The translations under genes were made by a program, and so were the position numbers. From Mycolicibacterium sp. GF69 (GTDB taxonomy: Bacteria > Actinomycetota > Actinomycetes > Mycobacteriales > Mycobacteriaceae): a stretch of 64,000 nucleotides of DNA. The stretch's first letter is position 1, and the number at the start of each line of letters is the position of its first letter. The stretch covers positions 124,001 through 188,000 of the forward strand of contig NZ_QMEW01000007.1 of the NCBI RefSeq assembly GCF_003284965.1. The letters run 5' to 3'. Below the pieces are notes generated by a model. The model searched no databases. It was not told where the DNA came from and worked only from the letters and a program-made list of their open reading frames with translations. Of this stretch, positions 28,870-36,889 are shown piece by piece.

Positions 28870-29546
28870 GCCGTCGGGGCTTTCAGCTTCTCGCCGGGAT
28901 CGCGGTCGTTGCGATCACCGCATCCGGTTGCGGTACGCAACCGCCCAACTACCAGTCGGTGTGGTCGACGTCGCTTAAGCCGACGACCACCGAGGCGGGT
29001 CCGGACAAGCCGGTGCCGCTAGCGGCGTTCCTGGAGCAGGCCGGTGTGACCGGTCAGCCCGTCTTCCCCGAGAAGCTCACCGATTTGACCGTTTCGTATC
29101 CCACGCCGCAAGGGTGGGAGCCGTACTTCAACACCAACTTCGCACCCGGCACCAGGGTGATCGCCAAGGGCGAGACCTACCCGATCGCGATGCTGGTGGT
29201 GATGAAGCTGACCGGTGACTTCGACCCGAAAGAGGCCATCAAACACGGCTACGTCGACGCCGAGATGTCCCAGAACTTCAAGCGTCTCAACGCCTCGATG
29301 GACGATTTCAAAGGATTCCCGTCGGCGATGATCGAGGGCAGCTACGACCTCAACGGCGCCCGGATGCACAGCTACAACCGCGTCGTGATCGCGACGGGCG
29401 CACCGCCGGCTAAGCAGCGCTATCTCGTGCAGTTCACGGTGACGGGTTATGCGGAGAAGGCCGTCGAGGAGGCACCCGACATCGAGAAGATCATAAGCGG
29501 CTTCAACGTCGCGGTTCCCAAGTCACCGCCCAAGCCGCCGCGCTGA
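28866..29546 (+). CDS. lpqT: LpqN/LpqT family lipoprotein
   Basis: The 226-residue exported protein has a short signal peptide and lipobox I-T-A-S-G-C at about residue 20, so it should be lipid-anchored on the outer face of the membrane. The body is the LpqN/LpqT domain with V-S-Y-P-T-P-Q-G-W-E-P-Y and A-M-I-E-G-S-Y-D-L-N-G. It holds the place of Rv1016c. LpqN in M. tuberculosis binds mycolic-acid transport components, but a role for LpqT is not established. The GTG start overlaps the ArsC-like stop. Confidence 0.9.
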   Translation: MSRRGFQLLAGIAVVAITASGCGTQPPNYQSVWSTSLKPTTTEAGPDKPVPLAAFLEQAGVTGQPVFPEKLTDLTVSYPTPQGWEPYFNTNFAPGTRVIAKGETYPIAMLVVMKLTGDFDPKEAIKHGYVDAEMSQNFKRLNASMDDFKGFPSAMIEGSYDLNGARMHSYNRVVIATGAPPAKQRYLVQFTVTGYAEKAVEEAPDIEKIISGFNVAVPKSPPKPPR

Positions 29547-29552
29547 CCTTTC

Positions 29553-29617
29553 GCCGCGAAACTGTATTCCAGCAGCGAAAGTGCGAGGAGTGATCTGCGG
29601 GAATACAGTTTCGCGGC
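29553..29617. repeat. Left palindrome of the AbiEi/DUF559 cassette
   Basis: Arms at 29553-29575 and 29595-29617 match as a 23-bp inverted repeat with one mismatch (the outer 18 bp, GCCGCGAAACTGTATTCC, are perfect). The 19-base loop begins cgaaagtgcga. It ends nine bases before the stop codon of the AbiEi/DUF559-like gene. A second copy of the same element flanks the other end of the gene. Confidence 0.9.
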
Positions 29618-29626
29618 CGAGGATGG

Positions 29627-30475
29627 TTAGGGCCGCCAGCCACGCGACACCAGCGCGTCCCATGCCCGTCTGACCAAATACTGGGGATGGTCTTCCTTGA
29701 TGGCACGTTGGACGATCCAGTCGAGTCGTTCAATCGCCGGAATGACTCGCTGATCCTTCACGTACTGAGCGCGCGACGTTCGATGCTGATCGCCGTCGTA
29801 CTCCGCCACGACTTTGAACTCTTCCCACCCCATGTCGACAGTTCGAAGCAGGTGCCCGAACTCATCGAGGATGGGTATTTGGGTTGTCGGTCGTGGGAGT
29901 CCAGCGTCGATGAACAACAGCCGCAACCAGGATTCTCGGGGCGACGCGGCACCGCCGTCGACCAGAGGAAGCGCATCCTTGAGTCGTTTCACACCCCTCG
30001 CGCCCTGGTATCGCTTGGCCAGGAGAAGAACGTCCTCCATTGAGAAGGGCCGGGCGCGCATGAGGGCGTCGAGCCGCGCGATTGCCGGCCCTCGAGGTAA
30101 GTGTCGACCAAGATCGAAAGCGGTACGCGCGGGAGTGGCGAGGAATAGTCCGTCCTGCCAAAAGTATTCGTCACCCGCTACGCGTTCATTGCGGGTGATG
30201 ATGCCTTTCGGTGGACGGGTGCAGTCGTAGACCAATTCGATTTTTGCGTCGGCATCGACCCAATTGGCGCCGTGAAGGGCGGACGCGGCGACGCCGGTGA
30301 CAATGCCGCCGCGTTTCGACCACAGCCACGCCCCGGTGGCGCGATCGTGAAGTGCCAGTTGTCGCCCCCGCGGAGCATGGACATCCGGATAGACCGGCCG
30401 GTACCACCTGGCCAGTTCATGGCGAGTGACGGAGCCGTCGGCCAAGGCCTCCGACCCGATGAATATCTCCCCCAT
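29627..30475 (-). CDS. AbiEi/DUF559-like protein with Vsr-fold nuclease motif
   Basis: The 282-residue protein has an N-terminal AbiEi-like winged-helix/antitoxin-type region (residues 1-150, with L-W-S-K-R-G-G-I-V-T-G-V-A-A-S-A-L-H-G) and a C-terminal DUF559-like domain of the Vsr/PD-(D/E)XK type. Candidate catalytic residues lie in S-P-R-E-S-W, V-D-M-G-W and A-E-Y-D-G-D-Q-H. No partner toxin gene is adjacent. The gene is bounded on both sides by copies of one long palindrome, 9 bases beyond the stop and 30 bases before the start. A paralogue with a degraded nuclease motif is at 56596. Function is unknown. Confidence 0.75.
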   Translation of the reverse strand: MGEIFIGSEALADGSVTRHELARWYRPVYPDVHAPRGRQLALHDRATGAWLWSKRGGIVTGVAASALHGANWVDADAKIELVYDCTRPPKGIITRNERVAGDEYFWQDGLFLATPARTAFDLGRHLPRGPAIARLDALMRARPFSMEDVLLLAKRYQGARGVKRLKDALPLVDGGAASPRESWLRLLFIDAGLPRPTTQIPILDEFGHLLRTVDMGWEEFKVVAEYDGDQHRTSRAQYVKDQRVIPAIERLDWIVQRAIKEDHPQYLVRRAWDALVSRGWRP

Positions 30476-30505
30476 GGCCAGATTGTGCTGGCCTGCCCCG
30501 ACAAG

Positions 30506-30571
30506 GCCGCGAAACTGTATTCCCGCAGCGAAAGTGCGACTAAGGACCTGCTGGAATACAGTTTCGCAGGC
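30506..30571. repeat. Right palindrome of the AbiEi/DUF559 cassette
   Basis: Arms at 30509-30528 (GCGAAACTGTATTCCCGCAG) and 30548-30567 pair with one mismatch around a 19-base loop that starts with the same eleven bases as the left copy. It begins 30 bases upstream of the gene start and ends about 20 bases before the SDR start, so any promoter of either gene overlaps it. Confidence 0.9.
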
Positions 30572-30591
30572 TGCTCACTAGGGTGGTCGTC

Positions 30592-31476
30592 ATGAGCGAC
30601 TGGACCGCCGCGGATCTGCCCTCCTTCACCGGACGCACAGTCATCGTCACCGGCGCCAACAGCGGCCTGGGCCTCGTCACGGCACGTGAACTCGCCGGCG
30701 CCGGCGCGAAGGTCATCATCGCCGTGCGCGACACCGCGAAAGGGGCCCGGGCCGCGGAAGCGATCACCGGCGCCAACGCTTCACAAGTCGAGGTCCGCAA
30801 GCTCGACCTGCAGGATCTGGCATCGGTGCGCGAGTTCGCTGATGGAATCGACGCCGTCGACGTGCTGGTCAACAACGCCGGCATCATGGCGGTCCCCTAC
30901 GCGTTGACGGTCGACGGGTTCGAGAGCCAGATCGGCACCAACCATCTCGGCCACTTCGCGCTGACCAATCTGTTGCTGCCGAAGATCACTGATCGCGTGG
31001 TGACGGTGTCGTCGATGATGCACCTGATCGGCCGCATCAACCTCAACGACCTCAACTGGAAGGCTCGCCCCTATCTAGCATGGCCCGCCTACGGACAGTC
31101 GAAGCTGGCGAACCTGCTGTTCACGAAGGAACTGCAGCGCCGCCTCACCGAGGCCGGGTCACCGGTCATTGCGCTCACCGCGCATCCCGGTTACTCCGCG
31201 ACCAACCTGCAGGGGCAGACCGGCAACCGGTTCGGCACCCGGTTCTGGCTGGCCGGGAATCGGCTGTTCGCCACCACCCCCGAGTTCGGTGCCCGCCAGA
31301 CTTTGTATGCCGTTGCTGAAGACCTGCCCGGCGACAGTTTCATCGGCCCGCGGTTCGCCAGCCGCGGCGCGACCGGGCCGACCCCGTTCCGCAGCCCGCT
31401 GGCGCGCGACGGGCGGACGGCGACCGCATTGTGGGAACTGTCCGAGCAGCTCACCGATACCGGGTTCGCGCTCTGA
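30592..31476 (+). CDS. Short-chain dehydrogenase/reductase
   Basis: The 294-residue SDR is of the retinol-dehydrogenase-like type common in mycobacteria. It has the cofactor motif T-G-A-N-S-G-L-G (residues 20-27), N-N-A-G-I-M, and the catalytic Y-G-Q-S-K at about residues 168-172. It probably oxidises or reduces a lipid-derived alcohol or carbonyl using NAD(P)H; the substrate is unknown. The ATG directly follows the right palindrome of the neighbouring cassette. Together with that cassette it separates lpqT from rplY. Confidence 0.88.
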   Translation: MSDWTAADLPSFTGRTVIVTGANSGLGLVTARELAGAGAKVIIAVRDTAKGARAAEAITGANASQVEVRKLDLQDLASVREFADGIDAVDVLVNNAGIMAVPYALTVDGFESQIGTNHLGHFALTNLLLPKITDRVVTVSSMMHLIGRINLNDLNWKARPYLAWPAYGQSKLANLLFTKELQRRLTEAGSPVIALTAHPGYSATNLQGQTGNRFGTRFWLAGNRLFATTPEFGARQTLYAVAEDLPGDSFIGPRFASRGATGPTPFRSPLARDGRTATALWELSEQLTDTGFAL

Positions 31477-31616
31477 TTTGGGCGTGAGCAGCATTTCCGG
31501 CTACTCTGGCCGGTGATCACGGCGAGGGTGGCCGGCTTGAAGACCACCGTTATCGACGCGAAACTCTAGTGGTTGAGCCCTTGCCGTGCCGAGTACTCGA
31601 CAGGAGCACCCACCTC

Positions 31617-32288
31617 ATGGCGAAGAACGCCCCCAACAACCTGGCCGCAAGGGTCCGCACCGAGACGGGTAAGGGCGCATCGCGCCGCGCCCGTCGCAAC
31701 GGCAAGGTTCCCGCCGTCCTCTACGGCCACGGCACCGACCCGCAGCACCTGGAACTCGACGGCCATGACTTTGCCGCCGTGCTCCGAAACTCGGGCACCA
31801 ACGCGGTGCTGACGCTCGACATCGACGGCACCGAACAGCTCGCGCTGACGAAAGCGCTCGACATCCACCCGATCCGGCGCACCATCACTCACGCTGACCT
31901 GCTTGTCGTGCGGCGGGGCGAGAAGGTGGTCGTCGAGGTCAACGTCATCATCGAAGGTGACGCGGTGCCGGGCACGCTGGTCACCCAGGAGACCAACACC
32001 GTCGAGGTCGAAGCCGACGTGCAGTCGATTCCCGAGAACATCGTGGTCTCCGTGGAAGGCGTCGAAGCAGGCACCCAGTTCACGGCCGGCTCGCTCACGC
32101 TGCCGTCCGGGGTGACGCTGGTGACGGACCCGGAGGCGCTCGTGGTCAACGTCGTGGTCGCGCCGACGGCCGAGGAGCTGGAGGCCGAGGGCGCCGGCGA
32201 GGCGGCGGAGCCTGCTGACGAGGCGGCCGAACCGGTCGCCGAAGAGGGCGAAGCCGCCGAAGAGGCGCCCGCCGAAGACTCCGAGTAA
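31617..32288 (+). CDS. rplY: Ribosomal protein bL25 (CTC form)
   Basis: The 223-residue long (CTC-type) L25 binds 5S rRNA. The N-terminal part has [15 protein letters not shown] and P-A-V-L-Y-G-H-G, followed by the beta-rich TL5 domain. The last 35 residues are an alanine/glutamate-rich acidic tail. An AGGAG motif lies about ten bases upstream of the ATG at 31617. pth follows six bases later, and the two form a conserved translation pair (Rv1015c-Rv1014c). Confidence 0.95.
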   Translation: MAKNAPNNLAARVRTETGKGASRRARRNGKVPAVLYGHGTDPQHLELDGHDFAAVLRNSGTNAVLTLDIDGTEQLALTKALDIHPIRRTITHADLLVVRRGEKVVVEVNVIIEGDAVPGTLVTQETNTVEVEADVQSIPENIVVSVEGVEAGTQFTAGSLTLPSGVTLVTDPEALVVNVVVAPTAEELEAEGAGEAAEPADEAAEPVAEEGEAAEEAPAEDSE

Positions 32289-32294
32289 CCGGCC

Positions 32295-32897
32295 ATGGCC
32301 GAACCCTCCCCTGGCCAAGGGCGGGGGCCCCACCTCGTGGTCGGTCTGGGCAACCCGGGGCCGCAATACGAAACGACGCGGCACAATCTCGGGTTCCTCG
32401 TCGCCGATATCCTCGCCGATCGCATCGGCTCGGGGTTCAAGGTGCACAAGAAGTCCGGCGCCGAGGTGGCCACCGGCCGTATCGCCGGGCGGTCGGTGGT
32501 GCTGGCCAAGCCGCGCACGTACATGAACGAGTCGGGCCGGCAGATCGGACAGCTGGCCAAGTTCTACTCGGTGTCGCCGGCCGACATCGTCGTGATCCAC
32601 GACGAGCTCGACATCGACTTCGGCCGAATCCGGCTGAAATCCGGTGGCGGTGTGGCCGGGCACAACGGTCTGCGGTCGGTCGGTGCGTCGCTGGGCAGCA
32701 ACGATTTCGCGCGGGTCCGCATCGGTATCGGGCGTCCGCCCGGCCGGATGGACGGTGCGAAGTTCGTGCTGAGCACATTCACGTCCGCGGAGTGGAAGGA
32801 CGTCCCGACGATCTGCGAGCAGGCCGCCGACGCCACGGAACTCCTTGTGACCCAAGGCTTGGAGCCGGCGCAGAACATCGTGCACACCTGGGCTTAG
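32295..32897 (+). CDS. pth: Peptidyl-tRNA hydrolase
   Basis: The 200-residue enzyme recycles peptidyl-tRNA by cleaving the ester bond. Conserved catalytic elements are G-L-G-N-P-G-x-x-Y-x-x-T-R-H-N (catalytic H30, adjacent N31), K-P-x-T-Y-M-N-E-S-G and H-D-E-L-D, and G-G-V-A-G-H-N-G. The length is normal. It is co-transcribed with rplY. It is followed by a convergent gene, with a stem-loop between them. Confidence 0.96.
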   Translation: MAEPSPGQGRGPHLVVGLGNPGPQYETTRHNLGFLVADILADRIGSGFKVHKKSGAEVATGRIAGRSVVLAKPRTYMNESGRQIGQLAKFYSVSPADIVVIHDELDIDFGRIRLKSGGGVAGHNGLRSVGASLGSNDFARVRIGIGRPPGRMDGAKFVLSTFTSAEWKDVPTICEQAADATELLVTQGLEPAQNIVHTWA

Positions 32898-32935
32898 CTT
32901 GGTGCGGGCCGTCCTGAGCCGTCCGCCCTGTCCGA

Positions 32936-32957
32936 CACCGCGGCTAGCCGCCCGGTG
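32936..32957. terminator. Stem-loop between convergent pth and DUF7064-like gene
   Basis: CACCG (32936-32940) and CGGTG (32953-32957) close a stem around the perfect 12-bp palindrome GCGGCTAGCCGC (32940-32951). It lies between two convergent stop codons, so it is a candidate bidirectional terminator. There is no T-tract. Confidence 0.4.
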
Positions 32958-32960
32958 CCG

Positions 32961-34124
32961 TCACAGAAACGAGTTCTCGGCCGTCAGGCCGCGCTCCGCG
33001 AATTCCCCCAGCGCAAAGGTCTCGGCGTTGCCCAGCCCCGTCCCGCCACCCACGGGATCATCCACCCGGACCAACAGGTCCCGCAGTTGGTGCAGCTTGC
33101 GCGCGTTCTCGGCGCTGTCGCAGTCGGTGACGTGGTAGCCCTCGACCCTCAGATCGCCCACCCACTGGCCGTACACCCAGTCGTTCCAGCCGTAGTAGCC
33201 GGCCGTGCCGAGGTGAAACCCCGTCGGGCCGGCCGCGGTGATCGTGAGCGGCCGCTTGGACCCGTCGGCGTCGATCAACGTGACGGTGCCGTGCGTGAGA
33301 CGACGGTTCTCGTCGTTGAAGAACAGGTCCTGTTCCACCGAAGCAAAGCGGTGAGACGTACCGTCGTCGTTCTGTTGTTCTGCCTGACAACGGATCTCGA
33401 GGAAGCCGTCGCCGCGCTCCTCCTGGTACATCACGAACAGCGAGTACGTCGAGCCGTCCGCGCGGGTCAACGTCATCGGCAGCCACGTCATGAACATCTG
33501 CTTGATCTTGCGGCCCCCACGCGGCAGGCCAGGGATCGGCTTTCCGACGCCGGGCCGCAGCCCCCACGAATGGTCGCGCACCGAGATCCAATCGTCTGGT
33601 TCGATCTCGGTGCGGCGACCTTCCACGTCGACCCATCCCGACGCGACACCAATCTGGTGATACCGCAACACATTATGGGTTACGCGATAACCGTCGGGAC
33701 TGCGGTCCGGCCACGGGTCCTCCAGCGCCGCATCGAAGCTGCCCCGTAACACGACGTCGAAGGCGATCGGCGCGTGTTCGGTCGCATCGAGGCTCACCCG
33801 GATCGAACGCAACGGTTCCAGCACGCGGTAGCGGATCGGCCCGACATCGGTCGACGACGGATCCGAGGACAGCCGACGACCGGCCCGCACCGTCCACTGC
33901 TCCGTACCGCGACACACCCCGGCCGCACCGTCGAAGACGCCCCGGTTGGTGTACTTACCGACGCCGAGAACGACCTGCAATGAGTTGTCGCGCGCGTGCG
34001 CGAGCGTCCAGATCTTCTCCGTCCACGACGGATCCGATTGGCTCACCGTCGCGAACGTGTCCACGATCTGATGGGTGAGCGACTCGTCCTCGGGCACCAG
34101 AGCGCCGTAGTTCGTCGTCAACAA
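32961..34124 (-). CDS. DUF7064/DUF7065-like (AttH/lipocalin-type) protein
   Basis: The 387-residue protein lacks a signal peptide. It has repeated beta-strand patterns with R-D-H-S-W-G-L-R (around residues 185-192) and Y-G-W-N-D-W-V-Y-G, which are typical of a two-lipocalin fold seen in AttH/CrtC-like hydratases and DUF7064/7065 proteins. The family assignment is from pattern memory. Mycobacterial relatives often neighbour lipid or steroid catabolism genes. The start is TTG (34124 or 34121) with GGTG upstream. It follows the COG3687 gene by six bases, so the two form an operon. Confidence 0.65.
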   Translation of the reverse strand: MLTTNYGALVPEDESLTHQIVDTFATVSQSDPSWTEKIWTLAHARDNSLQVVLGVGKYTNRGVFDGAAGVCRGTEQWTVRAGRRLSSDPSSTDVGPIRYRVLEPLRSIRVSLDATEHAPIAFDVVLRGSFDAALEDPWPDRSPDGYRVTHNVLRYHQIGVASGWVDVEGRRTEIEPDDWISVRDHSWGLRPGVGKPIPGLPRGGRKIKQMFMTWLPMTLTRADGSTYSLFVMYQEERGDGFLEIRCQAEQQNDDGTSHRFASVEQDLFFNDENRRLTHGTVTLIDADGSKRPLTITAAGPTGFHLGTAGYYGWNDWVYGQWVGDLRVEGYHVTDCDSAENARKLHQLRDLLVRVDDPVGGGTGLGNAETFALGEFAERGLTAENSFL

Positions 34125-34130
34125 ATGGTG

Positions 34131-35063
34131 TCACCTTTCTGTGGTGCCCGACGACCGGGCGAACGCCGTCATATCGGTGCCGCGGTCGTACGCCCGCATC
34201 CAGGTCTGCGCCCAGTCGGGCAGCGGCTGATCGGCCGGATCGTGATACGGGGCTTGCGAAAGTGCCAGGCGCCAAACCATCTTCAGCAGGTCGGCGGTCG
34301 GCACCGAATGGAAGATCGTCGGCGCTGCGCGATCGCGGCGTATGCGTCGCAGGGCCGGGATGCGGTGTTTGAGCTCACCGGTGAGGAAGTCGCCGGACAA
34401 CAGTTCGCGGGTGCAGGCGCCCCGGTCCTCGATCAGGACGACCTCGTCGAACGCGACCGCGATCGCGTCGGCTATCGCGGCGACGTGGCCGAAGGTCCGC
34501 TTGATGTGCTTGACCCGCGACCACGGGTGGGCATTGACGTGGTTGCACAGGATCAACCCCGAACTGCGGTGTTCTATCTCCTCGACGAAATGCCACATCA
34601 TCAGCGAGGCGACGCGCGAGTCACCGCCGCGGAACAGCGAATCACGATGGTCGAGAATCACCTTGAACAGCGGAGTGAACGTCGCCTCGAGGTTGGCGAT
34701 ATAGGCGAGGTGGAACTCGACCGGCTCTTGCTCGATCAGCTCGTCGTAGGCCGAACAGGCGTCGGCGTAGCACTGCTCGAGATCGGGATAGCGGTCGATG
34801 AGGGCGAGCATGTGCTTGCGATGGGCCGCGGCGTGCTGCGCCTCCTGCTTGAGGAATCCGTCGGCTTCGGCTGCCACCTGGGGCTTTTCGGCCAGCCGGT
34901 CGGCCGCCATGCGCACTGTGCTGACGATGTAGCGCTCGAAGGGCACCGCGATGAACGTGAACGCATTACAGAACAATCCGAAGTTCGGGTTGGCCGGCTG
35001 CCACATGAACGGAACAGACGCGTCGAACTGCCATCCGATCTTCCGGACGACGAGGTCGGTCAC
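34131..35063 (-). CDS. Predicted metal-dependent hydrolase (COG3687, PF10118)
   Basis: The 310-residue helical protein has ferritin-like metal-ligand patterns: K-Q-E-A-Q-H-A-A-A-H (about residue 75-85) and E-E-I-E-H-R-S around residue 150. The family is annotated as a metal-dependent hydrolase, but activity is largely unproven. I choose the GTG at 35063 because GGAGGAG lies seven bases upstream; an ATG at 35093 would add ten residues. It is divergent from the TetR gene, and the TetR operator lies in the shared gap, so it may be in the same regulon. Confidence 0.8.
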   Translation of the reverse strand: MTDLVVRKIGWQFDASVPFMWQPANPNFGLFCNAFTFIAVPFERYIVSTVRMAADRLAEKPQVAAEADGFLKQEAQHAAAHRKHMLALIDRYPDLEQCYADACSAYDELIEQEPVEFHLAYIANLEATFTPLFKVILDHRDSLFRGGDSRVASLMMWHFVEEIEHRSSGLILCNHVNAHPWSRVKHIKRTFGHVAAIADAIAVAFDEVVLIEDRGACTRELLSGDFLTGELKHRIPALRRIRRDRAAPTIFHSVPTADLLKMVWRLALSQAPYHDPADQPLPDWAQTWMRAYDRGTDMTAFARSSGTTER

Positions 35064-35163
35064 CGTTGCTCTCCTCCGCACCGGACCTGACATTGTGCTG
35101 TCCGGCGTCTCGCCGCATCAGTGGGGTGCTCGGGCTTTGTTCGGGCTTGATGTAGCGTCAGTG

Positions 35164-35187
35164 TGACATTTGGTCGGTTAGATGTAA
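35164..35187. promoter_or_regulatory. TetR operator site 1 (TGACAT-N12-ATGTAA)
   Basis: TGACAT (35164-35169), 12 bases, then ATGTAA (35182-35187). It is the same 24-bp architecture as the two sites upstream of the phosphotransferase gene, with one changed base in the left arm. It ends about ten bases before the tetR start, the position expected for autorepression, and lies in the gap to the divergent COG3687 gene. Confidence 0.75.
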
Positions 35188-35196
35188 AGGACGATG

Positions 35197-35748
35197 ATGG
35201 TTCGCGCCGAGGATGCCGAGCACTCGACGCGCCGGCGCATTCTCGCGGCCACGTTCGTGGTGCTGGCCCGCGACGGCCGGCGAAAGCTGCAGTTGTCCGA
35301 TGTCGCCGCAGAAGCTGGAGTCTCCCGCCCGACGCTGTACCGCCACTTCGGTTCGAAGGCAGGTCTGCTCGAGGCCTTCGGCCTGTACGAGCAGGACAAC
35401 TTCGACGCCGGCATCGCCGGCGCGATGGCTGGTCTGGTGGGCCCCGATCGCCTCGACGCGGCGCTGCGGTTCATCGTCGAATTCCAGAGCACGTACTCGC
35501 TCGGGTCGCTCGCAGACGTCGAACCCGAGCACGTGCTCCATCAGATGAAGCGCGTGCTGCCGATCATGCACGAGCGGATTGCACGGATCATCCCCGGCGA
35601 CGACAGGGCGGTGGCCGCGGCGGCGGTCGTCCGCATCGCGGTGTGCCACTACCTGATCGGCGGAGGCAGCCCGGCCCAGTTCCTCTCCGAGTTGCGTCAC
35701 GCCGCCGGCCTCGATGCCGGTCGGGGCGCCCGGGCGGCGGTCAGCTAA
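35197..35748 (+). CDS. TetR family transcriptional regulator
   Basis: The 183-residue protein has the TetR DNA-binding domain in residues 10-57 (R-R-I-L-A-A-T-F-V-V-L-A-R-D-G, then V-S-R-P-T-L-Y-R-H-F-G-S-K-A-G-L). The C-terminal ligand domain is unassigned. Of two adjacent ATGs (35194, 35197), the second has the better spacing from AAAGGA at 35186-35191. Operator site 1 overlaps its promoter region, and two identical sites precede the phosphotransferase gene immediately downstream, so it probably represses itself and that gene. Confidence 0.88.
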   Translation: MVRAEDAEHSTRRRILAATFVVLARDGRRKLQLSDVAAEAGVSRPTLYRHFGSKAGLLEAFGLYEQDNFDAGIAGAMAGLVGPDRLDAALRFIVEFQSTYSLGSLADVEPEHVLHQMKRVLPIMHERIARIIPGDDRAVAAAAVVRIAVCHYLIGGGSPAQFLSELRHAAGLDAGRGARAAVS

Positions 35749-35769
35749 CGGCCGGGTTTCGGTCGGGTA

Positions 35770-35793
35770 TTACATAGCGACCGGCAGATGTAA
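35770..35793. promoter_or_regulatory. TetR operator site 2 (TTACAT-N12-ATGTAA)
   Basis: A perfect inverted repeat with 6-bp arms at 35770-35775 and 35788-35793 and a 12-base spacer, 47 bases before the phosphotransferase start. The arms equal those of site 3. Sites 2 and 3 are centred 36 bp apart. Confidence 0.8.
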
Positions 35794-35805
35794 CAGCTTT
35801 TCTCT

Positions 35806-35829
35806 TTACATCGGGGCTGCTGCATGTAA
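35806..35829. promoter_or_regulatory. TetR operator site 3 (TTACAT-N12-ATGTAA)
   Basis: A perfect inverted repeat with arms at 35806-35811 and 35824-35829 and the same 12-base spacer, ending ten bases before the ATG at 35840. Binding here would cover the start of transcription and translation. Confidence 0.8.
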
Positions 35830-35839
35830 GCCTCTTGGC

Positions 35840-36889
35840 ATGGCAGGCATCGCCCTGGTTCAGCGTGACCTGACGGCCACCCGGGCGCAGTTGCGCGACT
35901 GGTTCGTCCATCGGTACGGCGACGACGTGGCGGTGTCCGAACTTCGGGCGGCGAACCGGGCCGCCGGGTGGTCGAGCGAGACGCTGGTGTTCACGGCCGA
36001 AATAGGCGAACAGTCCAGCGAATACGTCATCCGGATACCGCCGGCGGGCGGCGGGATCTTCCCCGTCTACGACTTCGAAGCACAGTCGGCGACGCAGCGA
36101 CTTCTGCACGACCACGGTGTGGCGACACCGTCACCGACCCTCTTCGAGCCCGACGAATCATGGATCGGCTCGAAATTCCTTGTGATGCCACGGATCGCCG
36201 GACACACGCCGTCGGACACCAGCTATGCGACGCGCGGTTGGTTACACGACGCCGGAGTCGCCGTGCAGCGCAGAGCCCACGACTCGTTCCTCGCGACCCT
36301 GGCGCGGCTGCATCGGGCGCCCGTCAACCAGGCGCCGTGGCTGGCGCGGCCCGGCGGCGTCGGCGTCACCGCCGAACTCGACTGGTGGGCGGAGTACGTC
36401 AGGTGGGGCACCGGCAACCAGGTACCCGATGTCATCACCGAAGCGTTCGACTGGCTGACGCGGCGCCAACCCGCTGCCACCGACGATTTGAGCATCTGCT
36501 GGGGTGATGCGCGGCTGTCCAACGCGATCTTCGATGATGCGGGTGAACTCGTCGGCGCTCTGGACTGGGAGCAGGCGTGCATCTGCCCCCCCGAAGCCGA
36601 TATCGCGTGGTGGCTGGCCACCCGTAAGCAGATGCTCGAGGTCAACGGTTTGGAACGCGACCCCGAACTGGACGGCTTCGACAGCCGCGAGGCGGTGATC
36701 GGCCGCTATGAGGAGATGCTCGGCCGGCCGCTGCGGGAGCTGGACTGGTACGAGATCTTCGCGATGGTGCGCATGGGCTGCTGCATCATCCGGACCCAGG
36801 TGTTGTTGCGGGCCACCGGCCAATCGGACCACTTTCTCACCCGGGCGCCGATCCTGCCCGCGTGGACGATGGCGGCGATCCGGGCCTAG
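35840..36889 (+). CDS. Aminoglycoside phosphotransferase-like (APH) kinase family protein
   Basis: The 349-residue protein has the APH/choline-kinase fold: N-terminal lobe with E-T-L-V-F-T-A-E, and C-terminal lobe with the Brenner-type catalytic segment I-C-W-G-D-A-R-L-S-N (aspartate near residue 225) and G-A-L-D-W-E-Q-A (D-W metal site). Mycobacterial members are often near acyl-CoA catabolism genes, and their substrates are unknown; antibiotic resistance should not be assumed. The ATG at 35840 lacks a clear ribosome binding site and lies directly after two TetR operators. The open frame continues upstream through the operators but that part is not coding-like. Confidence 0.82.
   Translation: MAGIALVQRDLTATRAQLRDWFVHRYGDDVAVSELRAANRAAGWSSETLVFTAEIGEQSSEYVIRIPPAGGGIFPVYDFEAQSATQRLLHDHGVATPSPTLFEPDESWIGSKFLVMPRIAGHTPSDTSYATRGWLHDAGVAVQRRAHDSFLATLARLHRAPVNQAPWLARPGGVGVTAELDWWAEYVRWGTGNQVPDVITEAFDWLTRRQPAATDDLSICWGDARLSNAIFDDAGELVGALDWEQACICPPEADIAWWLATRKQMLEVNGLERDPELDGFDSREAVIGRYEEMLGRPLRELDWYEIFAMVRMGCCIIRTQVLLRATGQSDHFLTRAPILPAWTMAAIRA

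Larger units (their letters stand above)
29553..30571. mobile_element. Candidate palindrome-bounded cassette carrying an AbiEi/DUF559-like gene
   Basis: A 1.02-kb unit consists of palindrome, one minus-strand gene and palindrome, inserted between lpqT and an SDR gene where M. tuberculosis has rplY directly. The two terminal palindromes share arms and the first eleven loop bases and lie in the same orientation. Target-site duplications are not obvious. The layout resembles REP-hairpin/associated-nuclease pairs, but mobility is inference. It could also be a gene with strong bidirectional terminators. Confidence 0.5.
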
